In this document: one piece after another, positions 1-7,968 of the stretch
Numbering within the stretch: position 1 is the stretch's first letter
Layout of the letters: each line of letters opens with the position of its first letter
Assembly (NCBI GenBank): GCA_016213845.1
Contig: JACQZN010000071.1
Location: 62,001 to 126,000 of the forward strand
Origin: Candidatus Wallbacteria bacterium
GTDB lineage: Bacteria; Muiribacteriota; UBA6191; JACPRK01
Reading direction: 5' to 3'
DNA: 64,000 nucleotides
Made by a program: the position numbers and the translations under genes
Notes under the pieces: model-generated
Database searches by the model: none
What the model was told of the DNA's origin: nothing
What the model saw: the letters and a program-made list of their open reading frames with translations, nothing else

Positions 1-403
1 TCACGCGGACCCCTCCATAGTCCTGCCCGTCGGACAGGTCCTCGGACAGGATCACGGAGCAACCGATCGCCCGGGCAGCTTCCACGATCGCTGCATCCCA
101 GTAGGAGATCTTGAATCGGCGTGCTGTCGCCAGCGCTGCTTGCATGACGCCGACGGTCATCTCCTGCACCGGGAATCGCAGGAAGGACTCGATGAGCTGG
201 GAGGCCTGTTCGTGGCTCAACCTTGCGGGCTTCGTAGCACGAGTGGCCTGCACGTAGAACTCCTGGAGCACCTGCACCGACAGGGAGAGGTCGTCCCGGT
301 CGAGCAGAGACCTCGCGCGCTCGGCCTTCTTCCGCTCGGCCGGCACGGTGCTCACCGCATACAGCAAGACGTTGGTGTCAACGAATTCTGCGGCCGTGGA
401 CAT
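1..403 (-). CDS. VapC-type PIN-domain ribonuclease toxin (3' end beyond window)
   Basis: Reads off the window after 134 codons, so it is nearly full length for a VapC (about 130-140 residues). The start is the ATG at 403. The N-terminus contains VDTNVLLY with the first PIN aspartate, followed by a mid-region glutamate (LQEFYVQ) and the downstream acidic pair in SYWDAAIVEAA and LSEDLSDGQ. That is the usual acidic set for metal-dependent RNA cleavage. Its start overlaps the end of the upstream antitoxin gene by 26 nt, the normal antitoxin-first arrangement. Family membership is clear from the motifs; the RNA target is unknown. Confidence 0.85.
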   Translation of the reverse strand, partial: MSTAAEFVDTNVLLYAVSTVPAERKKAERARSLLDRDDLSLSVQVLQEFYVQATRATKPARLSHEQASQLIESFLRFPVQEMTVGVMQAALATARRFKISYWDAAIVEAARAIGCSVILSEDLSDGQDYGGVRV

Positions 404-617
404 CGTCGCGGGAAAGGCGATCACCGGCGCTGAAGCCATCGATTGAAGCGAAAACCTCGGTCTGCAGTCGCCTGCGGCGCTCCCCATCCGTTTCTTCCTG
501 CCCCAACCTCGACAGGAAATCGCGCACCAACGCACTCAAAGACGTATCCCGCTCTGCAGCCTTGACTCGGGCCCGCCGGTAAACCTCGTCTGGAAGTGAT
601 ACTGTGAGATTCTTCAC
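378..617 (-). CDS. VapB-type ribbon-helix-helix antitoxin
   Basis: 79 residues starting at a GTG (617). No in-frame ATG lies between this and the upstream stop-free tail, and translation from here begins with the ribbon strand VKNLTVSLPDEVYRRARVKAAERD, typical of RHH/CopG-type DNA-binding antitoxins. The C-terminal half is charged (EETDGERRRRLQTEV) and would be the toxin-neutralising part. It is co-transcribed with the PIN toxin, whose ATG lies inside its last codons. An inverted repeat covers its start codon and is a likely autoregulatory operator. Confidence 0.75.
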   Translation of the reverse strand: MKNLTVSLPDEVYRRARVKAAERDTSLSALVRDFLSRLGQEETDGERRRRLQTEVFASIDGFSAGDRLSRDDVHGRRIR

Positions 618-629
618 ATTATCACAGTA
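600..629. promoter_or_regulatory. Inverted repeat over antitoxin start, probable VapB operator
   Basis: Perfect 8-bp arms TACTGTGA (600-607) and TCACAGTA (622-629) separated by 14 bp. They flank the antitoxin GTG start at 615-617. RHH antitoxins commonly bind such palindromes to repress their own operon. The operator role is inferred. Confidence 0.5.
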
Positions 630-706
630 CCACAGACCTGTCTTTCGGCCAACCACCTTCGCCTGAAGCGCCGCCCTCCCCCTCGACTCCCCCGCGCCCT
701 CGGGGC

Positions 707-712
707 TATACT
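707..712 (+). promoter_or_regulatory. TATACT -10-like element upstream of gcvT
   Basis: TATACT lies 20 nt before the gcvT ATG. No good -35 box is seen at 16-19 bp. The same hexamer recurs before several other genes in the window, which raises its credibility a little. Confidence 0.35.
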
Positions 713-732
713 GGCGCCGCATCGCTCGCGTC

Positions 733-1818
733 ATGCCGCCTCTGCAACAGACTGCCCTCCACGACCGCCACGTGCGCGCCAAGGCTCGCATGGTGGAGTT
801 CGGCGGCTGGTCGATGCCGGTGCAGTACGCGGGCATTCTGGAAGAGCACCGTCACGTCCGTTCGGCCTGCGGCCTCTTCGACCTCAGCCACATGGGCGAG
901 TTCTACCTCTCCGGCTCGACGGCAACGGGCGACTTGCAGCTGCTGGTCACCAACGACGTCGCCCGGGCCCAGCCCGGCCAGTGCGTCTACTCCCCGATGT
1001 GCAACGAGCGCGGCGGCGTCGTCGACGACCTGGTCGCCTACCGCCTCGAATCCGACCGCTGGTTGCTGGTCGTGAACGCCTCCAACCACGACAAGGATCT
1101 CGCCTGGGTGCGCGCCCACACCTCGCCCACCACCGTCGTCGACGACCAGAGCTTCGGCACCTCGCTCCTGGCCCTGCAGGGACCATTCGCCGCTACCGTC
1201 CTGGGAGATCACCTCGAGGAGGCCTCGCAGCTCAAGGCGTTCCGGTGCTCGCAGGCCCGGCTGGCAGGCCACGACGTCCTCCTCTCACGCACGGGCTACA
1301 CAGGCGAAGACGGGTTCGAGATCTACTGCACGGACGCGGCCGCGGGCCCGCTCTGGGACCTGTTCATGGCCGACCCGCGCGTGAAGCCGATCGGCCTGGG
1401 CGCGCGCGACACCCTCCGCTTCGAAGCGCGCCTGCTGCTCTACGGCAACGATCTCGACGAAGAGACCACTCCGCTGGAGGCCGGGCTCGATTGGACCGTC
1501 AAGTTCGACAAGCCCGACTTCATCGGCCGCGCCGCGCTCCTGGCCCAGCGCGATAGCGGCCCCCCGCGCAAGCTGGTCGGCTTCAAGATGACCGGCCGCG
1601 GCGTTGCCCGCCACGGCTACGCGATCGTCGCCGGCAACGCCCCGATCGGCCACGTCGCCAGCGGCACCTTCAGCCCCACTCTGGAGCAAAACCTGGGCCT
1701 GGGATTCGTCCAGCCCGCCTTCGCAGCAGAGGGTTCCCGCTTCGCAGTCCAGATCCGCGCTCAGCAGGTCGAGGCCGAGGTCGTCAAGACCCCGTTCTAC
1801 CGCCGCCCCCGTCCGTGA
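733..1818 (+). CDS. gcvT: Glycine cleavage system T protein (aminomethyltransferase)
   Basis: 361 residues, normal for GcvT. It transfers the methylene carbon from the aminomethyl-lipoyl arm of GcvH to tetrahydrofolate and releases ammonia. Visible features are the N-terminal folate-binding region (ARMVEFGGWSMPVQY, GLFDLSHMGEF), the LVTNDV segment carrying the conserved aspartate, the GYTGEDGFEIY motif, and the C-terminal barrel domain ending KTPFYRR. It is the first gene of a gcvT-glyA-gcvH-gcvPA-gcvPB-lipM island. No Shine-Dalgarno is evident, so the message may have a short leader. Confidence 0.96.
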   Translation: MPPLQQTALHDRHVRAKARMVEFGGWSMPVQYAGILEEHRHVRSACGLFDLSHMGEFYLSGSTATGDLQLLVTNDVARAQPGQCVYSPMCNERGGVVDDLVAYRLESDRWLLVVNASNHDKDLAWVRAHTSPTTVVDDQSFGTSLLALQGPFAATVLGDHLEEASQLKAFRCSQARLAGHDVLLSRTGYTGEDGFEIYCTDAAAGPLWDLFMADPRVKPIGLGARDTLRFEARLLLYGNDLDEETTPLEAGLDWTVKFDKPDFIGRAALLAQRDSGPPRKLVGFKMTGRGVARHGYAIVAGNAPIGHVASGTFSPTLEQNLGLGFVQPAFAAEGSRFAVQIRAQQVEAEVVKTPFYRRPRP

Positions 1819-1991
1819 GGTGAGCCCTCAGGACGTCGACAGAGTCGTCGGAAATCAGATCCAGGCACCGCCCCCCGCGCAACCCGCTCGGCGTGCGTCA
1901 GATTTCGTGCAGGGCTTCGGATTCAGTTCCCGAATTCCCCCTCCGCTGCTCCGACTTCGTCCGTAGCCCTGAGGGGCGCCCTCGCTGCCGC

Positions 1992-2020
1992 TTGACAGCC
2001 GCGGCTACTCGGCCTATTCT
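1992..2020 (+). promoter_or_regulatory. Sigma70-type promoter for glyA
   Basis: TTGACA (1992-1997), 17-bp spacer, TATTCT (2015-2020). This is the best consensus promoter seen in the window. It lies 85 nt before the glyA ATG, in a 286-nt gap that otherwise shows nothing recognisable, so glyA and the downstream gcv genes can be transcribed independently of gcvT. Confidence 0.6.
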
Positions 2021-2104
2021 CCGTCGCTCGACGCCGCCCTTCCCGAGGCCTCCGGCCGGAGGCTCGACCGGGGCCGCGACGCCGGGGAAGCCAGAGGCCA
2101 GATC

Positions 2105-3376
2105 ATGCAAGGACCCAGTCTGCGCGATGTCGATCCCGCCATCGCCGACCTCATCGACAAGGAAGAACGCCGTCAGGTCGAGAACATCGAGCTGATCGCC
2201 AGCGAGAACATCGTCAGCCGGGCCGTCCTGGAGGCGATGGGAAGCGTCCTCACCAACAAGTACGCCGAGGGCTATCCGGCCAAGCGCTACTACGGTGGAT
2301 GCGAGGTTGTCGACCAGGTCGAGTCGCTGGCCATCGAGCGCGCCCGCAAGCTCTTCGGCGCCGAGCACGCCAACGTCCAGCCCCACTCGGGCTCCCAGGC
2401 CAACCTCGTGATGTACGACGCCCTGCTCCAGCCGGGCGACACCGTCCTCGGCATGAACCTCTCCATGGGCGGCCACCTCACGCACGGAAGCCCGGTCAAC
2501 TTCTCCGGCAAGCGCTACCGGATCATCCCCTACGGCGTCGGCCGCGAAACCGAGACGGTCGACTACGACGAGGTGGAGCGGCTGGCCCACCAGGAGAAAC
2601 CGAAGATGGTCCTGGCCGGCTGGTCGGCCTACCCGCGCATCCTCGATTTCCCGCGCTTCCGCGCCATCGCCGACTCGGTGGGCGCGCTGTTCGTCGTCGA
2701 CATGGCTCACTTCGCTGGCCTGGTCGCCGCGGGCCTGCACCCCAATCCGTGCGAGACCGCCGACGTCGTGACGACCACCACCCACAAGACGCTCCGGGGC
2801 CCGCGCGGCGGCATGATCCTCTGCCGCGAGAAGTACAAGGAAGCGATCGACAAGGCGCTCTTCCCGGGCGACCAGGGAGGACCATTGATGCACGTTATCG
2901 CCGGCAAGGCCGTGGCCCTGGCCGAGGCTGCGACCGAGGATTTCCGCGCCTACCAGCGGCAGATCCTGGCCAACAGCCGCGCCCTGGTCGGCGAGCTGGC
3001 AAAGCGCGGCTTTCGCGCGGTCAGCGGCGGCACGGACACGCACCTGGGTTTGATGGACGTTTCGGGCCTGGGCGTGAGCGGCAGCAAGGCCGAAAAGGCG
3101 CTGGACGTGGCCGCCATCACGGTGAACAAGAACATGATCCCCTTCGACACCCGCAAGCCGTTCGTGACCAGCGGCATCCGCGTCGGTACGCCGGCCGTGA
3201 CGACCCGAGGAATGAAGGAAGAGCACATGGCGCACATCGCCGGCTGGATGGCCGAAGCCGTGGCCGCGCGCGAGGACGAGAACGCCCTCGGCGCCGTTCG
3301 CGGGAAAGTGGTGAACTTCACGCGAGAGTTTCCCCTGCACGTGCCTGTAGACATGAGGCGGTCTGGAAGTCTATAA
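2105..3376 (+). CDS. glyA: Serine hydroxymethyltransferase
   Basis: 423 residues, usual length. A PLP enzyme interconverting serine and glycine with tetrahydrofolate, thus consuming the methylene-THF made by the glycine cleavage complex. Visible motifs are [19 protein letters not shown], the [11 protein letters not shown] segment, and the PLP lysine K228 in [14 protein letters not shown]. The C-terminus has the [12 protein letters not shown] motif. It sits between gcvT and gcvH, an arrangement that couples glycine cleavage to serine synthesis. Confidence 0.97.
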   Translation: MQGPSLRDVDPAIADLIDKEERRQVENIELIASENIVSRAVLEAMGSVLTNKYAEGYPAKRYYGGCEVVDQVESLAIERARKLFGAEHANVQPHSGSQANLVMYDALLQPGDTVLGMNLSMGGHLTHGSPVNFSGKRYRIIPYGVGRETETVDYDEVERLAHQEKPKMVLAGWSAYPRILDFPRFRAIADSVGALFVVDMAHFAGLVAAGLHPNPCETADVVTTTTHKTLRGPRGGMILCREKYKEAIDKALFPGDQGGPLMHVIAGKAVALAEAATEDFRAYQRQILANSRALVGELAKRGFRAVSGGTDTHLGLMDVSGLGVSGSKAEKALDVAAITVNKNMIPFDTRKPFVTSGIRVGTPAVTTRGMKEEHMAHIAGWMAEAVAAREDENALGAVRGKVVNFTREFPLHVPVDMRRSGSL

Positions 3377-3444
3377 GGAGTTTCCCCGGAGGCCTGGCGA
3401 CGATGAGCAGAAAGCCCAAGCGAGACATAGGGAGGACCGATTCG

Positions 3445-3921
3445 ATGAAATCTCATTTCCCCGAGCAGCTTCGCTACACGAAGGACCACGAGTGGGTGGA
3501 GCTCCTCGAAGACAACCATGCGCGCGTGGGCATCACCGACTATGCCCAGGAGCAGCTGGGGGACATCGTCTTCGTGGAAGTGCCCGAACCCGAGACCGAG
3601 TTCGAGCAGGGCGACACCTTCGGCGTCGTGGAGTCCGTCAAGGCCGTCTCGGACCTCTACATGCCGGTCGGCGGCAAGGTCCTGGAGGTCAATCCCGACC
3701 TCGAGGACCAGCCCGAGCTCGTCAACCAGGCCCCGTATGGAGACGGCTGGATGCTCGAAATCGAGCTGACCGACACCGACGAGTACGAGAACCTCATGGG
3801 CGCCGAGGAGTACGAAGAGTACGTCCAGAGCGAGCGCGACTCGAAGGAAGACGAGGCCGACGACGACGACGAAGAGGACGACGATCGCGGCTTCAAGGAC
3901 GACGAAGACGATCGCGACTGA
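3445..3921 (+). CDS. gcvH: Glycine cleavage system H protein with acidic C-terminal tail
   Basis: 158 residues from the ATG at 3445, which has GGAGG nine bases upstream. An in-frame ATG at 3403 lacks such a site. GcvH shuttles the aminomethyl group on its lipoyl arm. The lipoyl lysine is K66 in VVESVKAVSDLY, and the TKDHEWV N-terminus is canonical. Typical GcvH ends near residue 130. Here an extra tail (about residues 130-158) is almost all Asp/Glu with a few Lys/Arg and no predicted fold. The tail is seen directly; its function is unknown. Confidence 0.95.
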   Translation: MKSHFPEQLRYTKDHEWVELLEDNHARVGITDYAQEQLGDIVFVEVPEPETEFEQGDTFGVVESVKAVSDLYMPVGGKVLEVNPDLEDQPELVNQAPYGDGWMLEIELTDTDEYENLMGAEEYEEYVQSERDSKEDEADDDDEEDDDRGFKDDEDDRD

Positions 3922-4131
3922 GTCTCTCTGGGCCCGCGCCGGCTGCCGCCCGGGTCGCGGCGCCGCCGTCAAGCCTGCCACCCGCGGCGGGCAGGTTGGC
4001 CGCCAGATCGTCGCCTGGCCCGTCACCGGCACCTTGGGCGGCTCGAGCACCGCTCCTACCGTCCGCCCCCCGGAACCGTGTGGGGCCGGCACGGCCTTCC
4101 TCAGTTTCCTCACACCTGCAGGAGTTTCGAA

Positions 4132-5481
4132 GTGACACATCCCTACATCCCCCTCACGGCCGCTGAAGAGTCGAAGATGCTCCAGGCGTGCGGTCTGGCG
4201 TCGGTGGAGCAACTCTTCGAGTGCATCCCTGAGCCGATCCGCAAAGCTTTCCAAGTCGACGGTCTGCCTCCCGGGCCGCTGTCCGAGCCGGCGATCGTGA
4301 GCGAGCTGACGAGGCTGGCCGGCGCCAACTGGGCCTGCGATCGACTGGTCACGTTTCTCGGCGGCGGTGCCTACGACCACCACGTGCCGAGCATCATTCC
4401 GAGCCTGCTGTTCCGCTCGGAGTTCGCGACGGCCTACACGCCCTACCAGCCCGAAGTGAGCCAGGGGACCCTGCAGGCAATCTTCGAGTTCCAGACGCTG
4501 GTGTGCAACCTGACCGGCCTCGAGATCGCCAACGCCAGCATGTACGACGGCGCCACGGCTGCGGCCGAGGCCGCGTTGATGGCGTGCGGGGCGAACGGGC
4601 GAGACCAGGTGCTGCTTTCCTCGGGCGTGCACCCGAGCTATCGCGACGTCGTCGGCACGTACCTGCGCGCCACGGATCGCGAGGCGACCCTCGTGGAGCT
4701 CGACACCACCGGGCAGACTCCGCACGCGGCAGTGGCGGGGGCGGATGTCGCGGCGCTGGTCGTCGGCTATCCGAACTACTTCGGCGTTATCGAGTCGCTG
4801 GCCGCGTTGAGGCGCGCGCTCGACCCGAAGGCGCTGCTGGTTGTCGTTGCCAACCCGATCGCGCTCGGGCTCTTCGCGGCGCCCGGCGCCTGCGGGGCGG
4901 ACGTGGTCGTGGGGGAGGGGATGCCGCTCGGGGCGGGCCTCAATTACGGGGGGCCTGGGTTGGGGTTCATGGCCGTCAAGGAGTCGCTGATGCGGCGCAT
5001 TCCCGGGCGGCTGGTGGGGATGGCGCGCGATCACCACGGCCGCTCGGGCTACGTGCTCACGCTCCAGGCGCGCGAGCAGCACATCCGCCGGGCCCGGGCA
5101 GCTTCGAACATCTGCACCAACCAGGCCCTGGCGGCGCTGGCCTCCACCATCTACATGTGCACACTGGGGCGCCAGGGGATGATTGAGCTGGCGAAGCTCA
5201 ACTACCACAAGGCGCACTACGCCTTCCGGGCGCTCGAGGGAATCGAAGGCGTCCGGGCCGTCTTCCCGTCGCCGTTCTTCAACGAGTTCGCCATCCGGTT
5301 GCCGAGGGAGCCTCGCGCGGTGCTCGAACGGCTGGAGCGGGAGGACGGCATCGCGGGTGGAATCGAGCTAGGGGGCGACTACAAGGGGCTGGAGGATGCG
5401 CTCCTGATTGCCGTCACCGAGAAGAGGACTCGCCAGGAGATCGACCGGCTGGTCGCCGGCGTCCGAAGGAGCGTGAAGTGA
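4132..5481 (+). CDS. gcvPA: Glycine dehydrogenase (decarboxylating) subunit 1
   Basis: 449 residues from the GTG at 4132, preceded by GGAG seven bases upstream. This start matches the usual P1 N-terminus (HPYIPLTAAEESKML). It is one half of the split P protein, which decarboxylates glycine with PLP and loads the aminomethyl group on GcvH. Recognisable segments are AYDHHVPSIIPSLL, the YTPYQPEVSQGTLQ motif and the glycine-rich GLNYGGPGLGFMA. The PLP lysine is in the partner subunit. The stop overlaps the start of gcvPB. Confidence 0.95.
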   Translation: MTHPYIPLTAAEESKMLQACGLASVEQLFECIPEPIRKAFQVDGLPPGPLSEPAIVSELTRLAGANWACDRLVTFLGGGAYDHHVPSIIPSLLFRSEFATAYTPYQPEVSQGTLQAIFEFQTLVCNLTGLEIANASMYDGATAAAEAALMACGANGRDQVLLSSGVHPSYRDVVGTYLRATDREATLVELDTTGQTPHAAVAGADVAALVVGYPNYFGVIESLAALRRALDPKALLVVVANPIALGLFAAPGACGADVVVGEGMPLGAGLNYGGPGLGFMAVKESLMRRIPGRLVGMARDHHGRSGYVLTLQAREQHIRRARAASNICTNQALAALASTIYMCTLGRQGMIELAKLNYHKAHYAFRALEGIEGVRAVFPSPFFNEFAIRLPREPRAVLERLEREDGIAGGIELGGDYKGLEDALLIAVTEKRTRQEIDRLVAGVRRSVK

Positions 5482-6992
5482 AGATGTCCGGCGAGAAGTC
5501 GATCTTTGGGCTCTCCGCTGCGGGCAGGCGCGGCATGGTCCTGCCGGAGCTGGACGTGCCGGCCGACGGGTCACTCGAGGAGCTTCCGGCCGAGCTCTTG
5601 CGCGCGGAGCTCGATTTTCCCGAGGTGAGCCAGGTGGATGTCGTGCGCCATTTCACCAGGCTCTCGTCGCTCAACTACCACATAGACAAGGGGATGTACC
5701 CGCTCGGGTCGTGCACGATGAAGTACAACCCGAAGGTGAACGACCTGATGGCCGCTTTGCCCGGGTTCGCGCAGCTGCACCCGCGATCGCCCGACAGGCT
5801 GGCCCAGGGGGCGCTGGAGCTGATCGACCGTCTGGGCGGGTTCCTGGCGGCGGTAGCGGGAATGGACGCGACGACGCTTCTGCCGGCGGCCGGGGCGCAC
5901 GGGGAGCTGGCCGCGTTGATGATGGTGAAGGCGCACTTCCGAAAGATGGGAGCGGGCCGCACGCGCGTGCTGGTGCCCGACTCGGCGCACGGGACGAACC
6001 CGGCGAGCGCGGCGATGTGCGGCTTCGACGTCACGGAGGTGCCGTCCAACGCGCGCGGTTCGACGGACCTGGCGGCGCTCGGCAAGGCGCTGGACGAGCG
6101 CGTGGCGCTGGTGATGCTGACGAACCCGAACACGCTGGGTCTCTTCGAGGAGCAGATCCTGGAAGTGATCGAGCTGTGCCATCGGGCCGGGGCGCTGGTC
6201 TACTGCGACGGAGCCAACTCGAACGCTCTTTTGGGTCACGCGAGGCCGGGCGACATGGGTTTCGACGTGATGCACTTCAATCTGCACAAGACGTTCTCGA
6301 CACCGCACGGGGGCGGCGGTCCTGGCGCGGGCGCCGTCTGCGTGAAGCACGTGCTGGAGCCGTATCTGCCGGTGCCTCGAGTCGTGAACGAGGGGGGCGC
6401 CTATCGCTGGTCGCGCGACTTCCCGGACTCGATCGGGCGCATCCACGGGTTCTACGGGAACTTCGGCAACCAGGTCCGGGCGTTCACCTACATCCTGGCG
6501 CTGGGGCTTTCGGGCCTGCGGCGGATTGCCGATGCGGCCGTGCTGAATGCCAACTATGTCAAGGCCCGGCTGGCCGGCGCCTACGACGTCGCCTACGACC
6601 GCAGCTGCATGCACGAGTTCGTCCTCACGGGCAAGAGGATGGCTCGCGCGAAGGGGGTCAAGACGCTGGACGTAGCCAAGCGGTTGCTCGATCTGGGGTA
6701 CCATGCTCCGACGATCTACTTTCCGTTGATCGTCGAAGAGGCGATGATGATCGAGCCGACCGAGTCGGAGAGCCTGGAGAGCCTGGACGGCTTCGTGGAC
6801 GCGATGCTGGCCATCGCGCGCGAGGTCGAGACCGAGCCGGAGCTGGTGAGACACGCGCCGCACACGACGCCGGTCAGCCGCTTCGACGAGGTGGAGGCCG
6901 CGCGCAAGCCCGTCCTGCGCTGGCGGGGCGCGGAAGCGGCCGCACGTCCGCCGGCCAAGCCGGCGAAGACGAAGGAGCGGGAGGCACGATGA
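5478..6992 (+). CDS. gcvPB: Glycine dehydrogenase (decarboxylating) subunit 2
   Basis: 504 residues from a GTG overlapping the gcvPA stop; an ATG two codons later (5484) is the alternative. This is the PLP-carrying half of the P protein. PLP lysine K271 sits in HFNLHKTFSTPHGGGGPGAG. The N-terminal SLNYHIDKGMYPLGSCTMKYNPK segment region is characteristic. Its last codons form an ATGA overlap with the lipM-like gene, so the two are translationally coupled. Confidence 0.96.
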   Translation: MKMSGEKSIFGLSAAGRRGMVLPELDVPADGSLEELPAELLRAELDFPEVSQVDVVRHFTRLSSLNYHIDKGMYPLGSCTMKYNPKVNDLMAALPGFAQLHPRSPDRLAQGALELIDRLGGFLAAVAGMDATTLLPAAGAHGELAALMMVKAHFRKMGAGRTRVLVPDSAHGTNPASAAMCGFDVTEVPSNARGSTDLAALGKALDERVALVMLTNPNTLGLFEEQILEVIELCHRAGALVYCDGANSNALLGHARPGDMGFDVMHFNLHKTFSTPHGGGGPGAGAVCVKHVLEPYLPVPRVVNEGGAYRWSRDFPDSIGRIHGFYGNFGNQVRAFTYILALGLSGLRRIADAAVLNANYVKARLAGAYDVAYDRSCMHEFVLTGKRMARAKGVKTLDVAKRLLDLGYHAPTIYFPLIVEEAMMIEPTESESLESLDGFVDAMLAIAREVETEPELVRHAPHTTPVSRFDEVEAARKPVLRWRGAEAAARPPAKPAKTKEREAR

Positions 6993-7825
6993 AGAGCGAA
7001 CGGGTCCCGGAGATGCTCCGGGTCCTGTTCACTCCGCCGGCCGACGGGCCATGGAACATGGCCGTCGACGTGGCGCTCCTGCGATCGGTGGCGCGCCTGG
7101 CGGAGCCGCCGACGCTCAGGCTCTACCGCTGGCGTGGCCTTTGGGTGTCCATCGGGTACTCCCAGGAGCCGTCGGGGGCCGTCGATCTCGACGCCTGCGA
7201 TGAGCTCGGGATCGGAGTGGTGCGACGCCCGACGGGCGGGAAGGGGCTGCTCCACGGGCTCGACCTCACGTACAGCCTGACGCTGCCCTCTACCCATCGC
7301 ATCGCACGCGCGAGCGTGGCCGAATCACACGCGGTGATCTCTCGGGTGATCCTCGAAGCGTTGGGAGACCTGGGGGTCGCGGCCGATCTGGTCTCGGGCG
7401 AGGCATGCGCGCCCGAGCCCGCGCGCCCCAAGAGCGCCCCGGGCGAATCCCGGGCCTGCTTCGATCAGCACCGCCAGGAGACGGTCCGCTCGGGCGGCCG
7501 CAAGCTGGTCGGCAGCGCCCAGGCGCGCCGCGACGGCGGCCTGCTGCAGCACGGCTCGATCCCCCTCACCAACGACTACGAGCTCCTGGCCCGTCTCTTC
7601 TGCCCGTCCGGCCAGGACCCGGCGGTCTTCGCCGCAGCCCACCGCGCAAAGGTCACCTCCTTCTCCGAGGCCTCTCCCGGCACCCACCCTTCGCGGCTGG
7701 CCGCCGCTCTGACCGCCGCCTTCAGCCGCGCGCTGGGCCCCGCCGACGCCTGCGAGATGTCCGAGTGGGAGCGCCGCGAGGCCGCCCGCCAGCTCCACCC
7801 GGACATCGCCTGGTGGCGCGTCTAG
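6989..7825 (+). CDS. Octanoyltransferase LipM-like (BPL/LplA/LipB fold)
   Basis: 278 residues. The fold family is shown by WNMAVDVALL, RRPTGGKGLLHG and YSLTLP. The LipM-type signature is present: a catalytic-position cysteine C157 in ACFDQH, followed by lysine K172 in GGRKLVGSAQARR and LLQHGSIPL. LplA ligases lack that cysteine, so octanoyl transfer from acyl-ACP, as in Bacillus LipM, is favoured over ATP-dependent lipoate ligation. It overlaps gcvPB by ATGA, which suggests it modifies GcvH in the same operon. LipA, needed for sulfur insertion, is not in the window. Confidence 0.8.
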   Translation: MKSERVPEMLRVLFTPPADGPWNMAVDVALLRSVARLAEPPTLRLYRWRGLWVSIGYSQEPSGAVDLDACDELGIGVVRRPTGGKGLLHGLDLTYSLTLPSTHRIARASVAESHAVISRVILEALGDLGVAADLVSGEACAPEPARPKSAPGESRACFDQHRQETVRSGGRKLVGSAQARRDGGLLQHGSIPLTNDYELLARLFCPSGQDPAVFAAAHRAKVTSFSEASPGTHPSRLAAALTAAFSRALGPADACEMSEWERREAARQLHPDIAWWRV

Positions 7826-7871
7826 CCGCCTCCCGTCCGTTGCGCACTCCACGTACGGGAACGCGTCTGGC

Positions 7872-7941
7872 GGAAACTCGTGGCGTCTACCTGTACCGGG
7901 TTTTCTCGAAAACCCGGTACAGGTAGACGCCACGGGTTTCC
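7872..7941. repeat. Long perfect-type hairpin element, copy 1
   Basis: Arms of 34 bp with one mismatch around a 2-nt centre (7906-7907). The arm core contains GGCGTCTACCTGTACCGGG. It lies between the convergent ends of the lipM-like gene and the MBL hydrolase, so it could act as a bidirectional terminator. The same arm sequence recurs at 53466-53531, so this is a dispersed element (REP or MITE-like), not just a local terminator. Confidence 0.85.
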
Positions 7942-7968
7942 CGCCCGGGCTCTGTCCCGGAGGCCCGC

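Noticed and set aside
618-732. Glycine riboswitch upstream of gcvT
   Set aside because: Only 115 nt separate the antitoxin start from gcvT and no paired glycine-aptamer core is recognisable.
2299-3444. Frame upstream of gcvH that reads through glyA
   Set aside because: It is out of frame with glyA and Arg/Pro-rich; GcvH starts at 3445 with a proper ribosome site.
7872-7941. Simple rho-independent terminator
   Set aside because: Arms are far longer than terminators, there is no T-run, and the same sequence occurs inside another gene.
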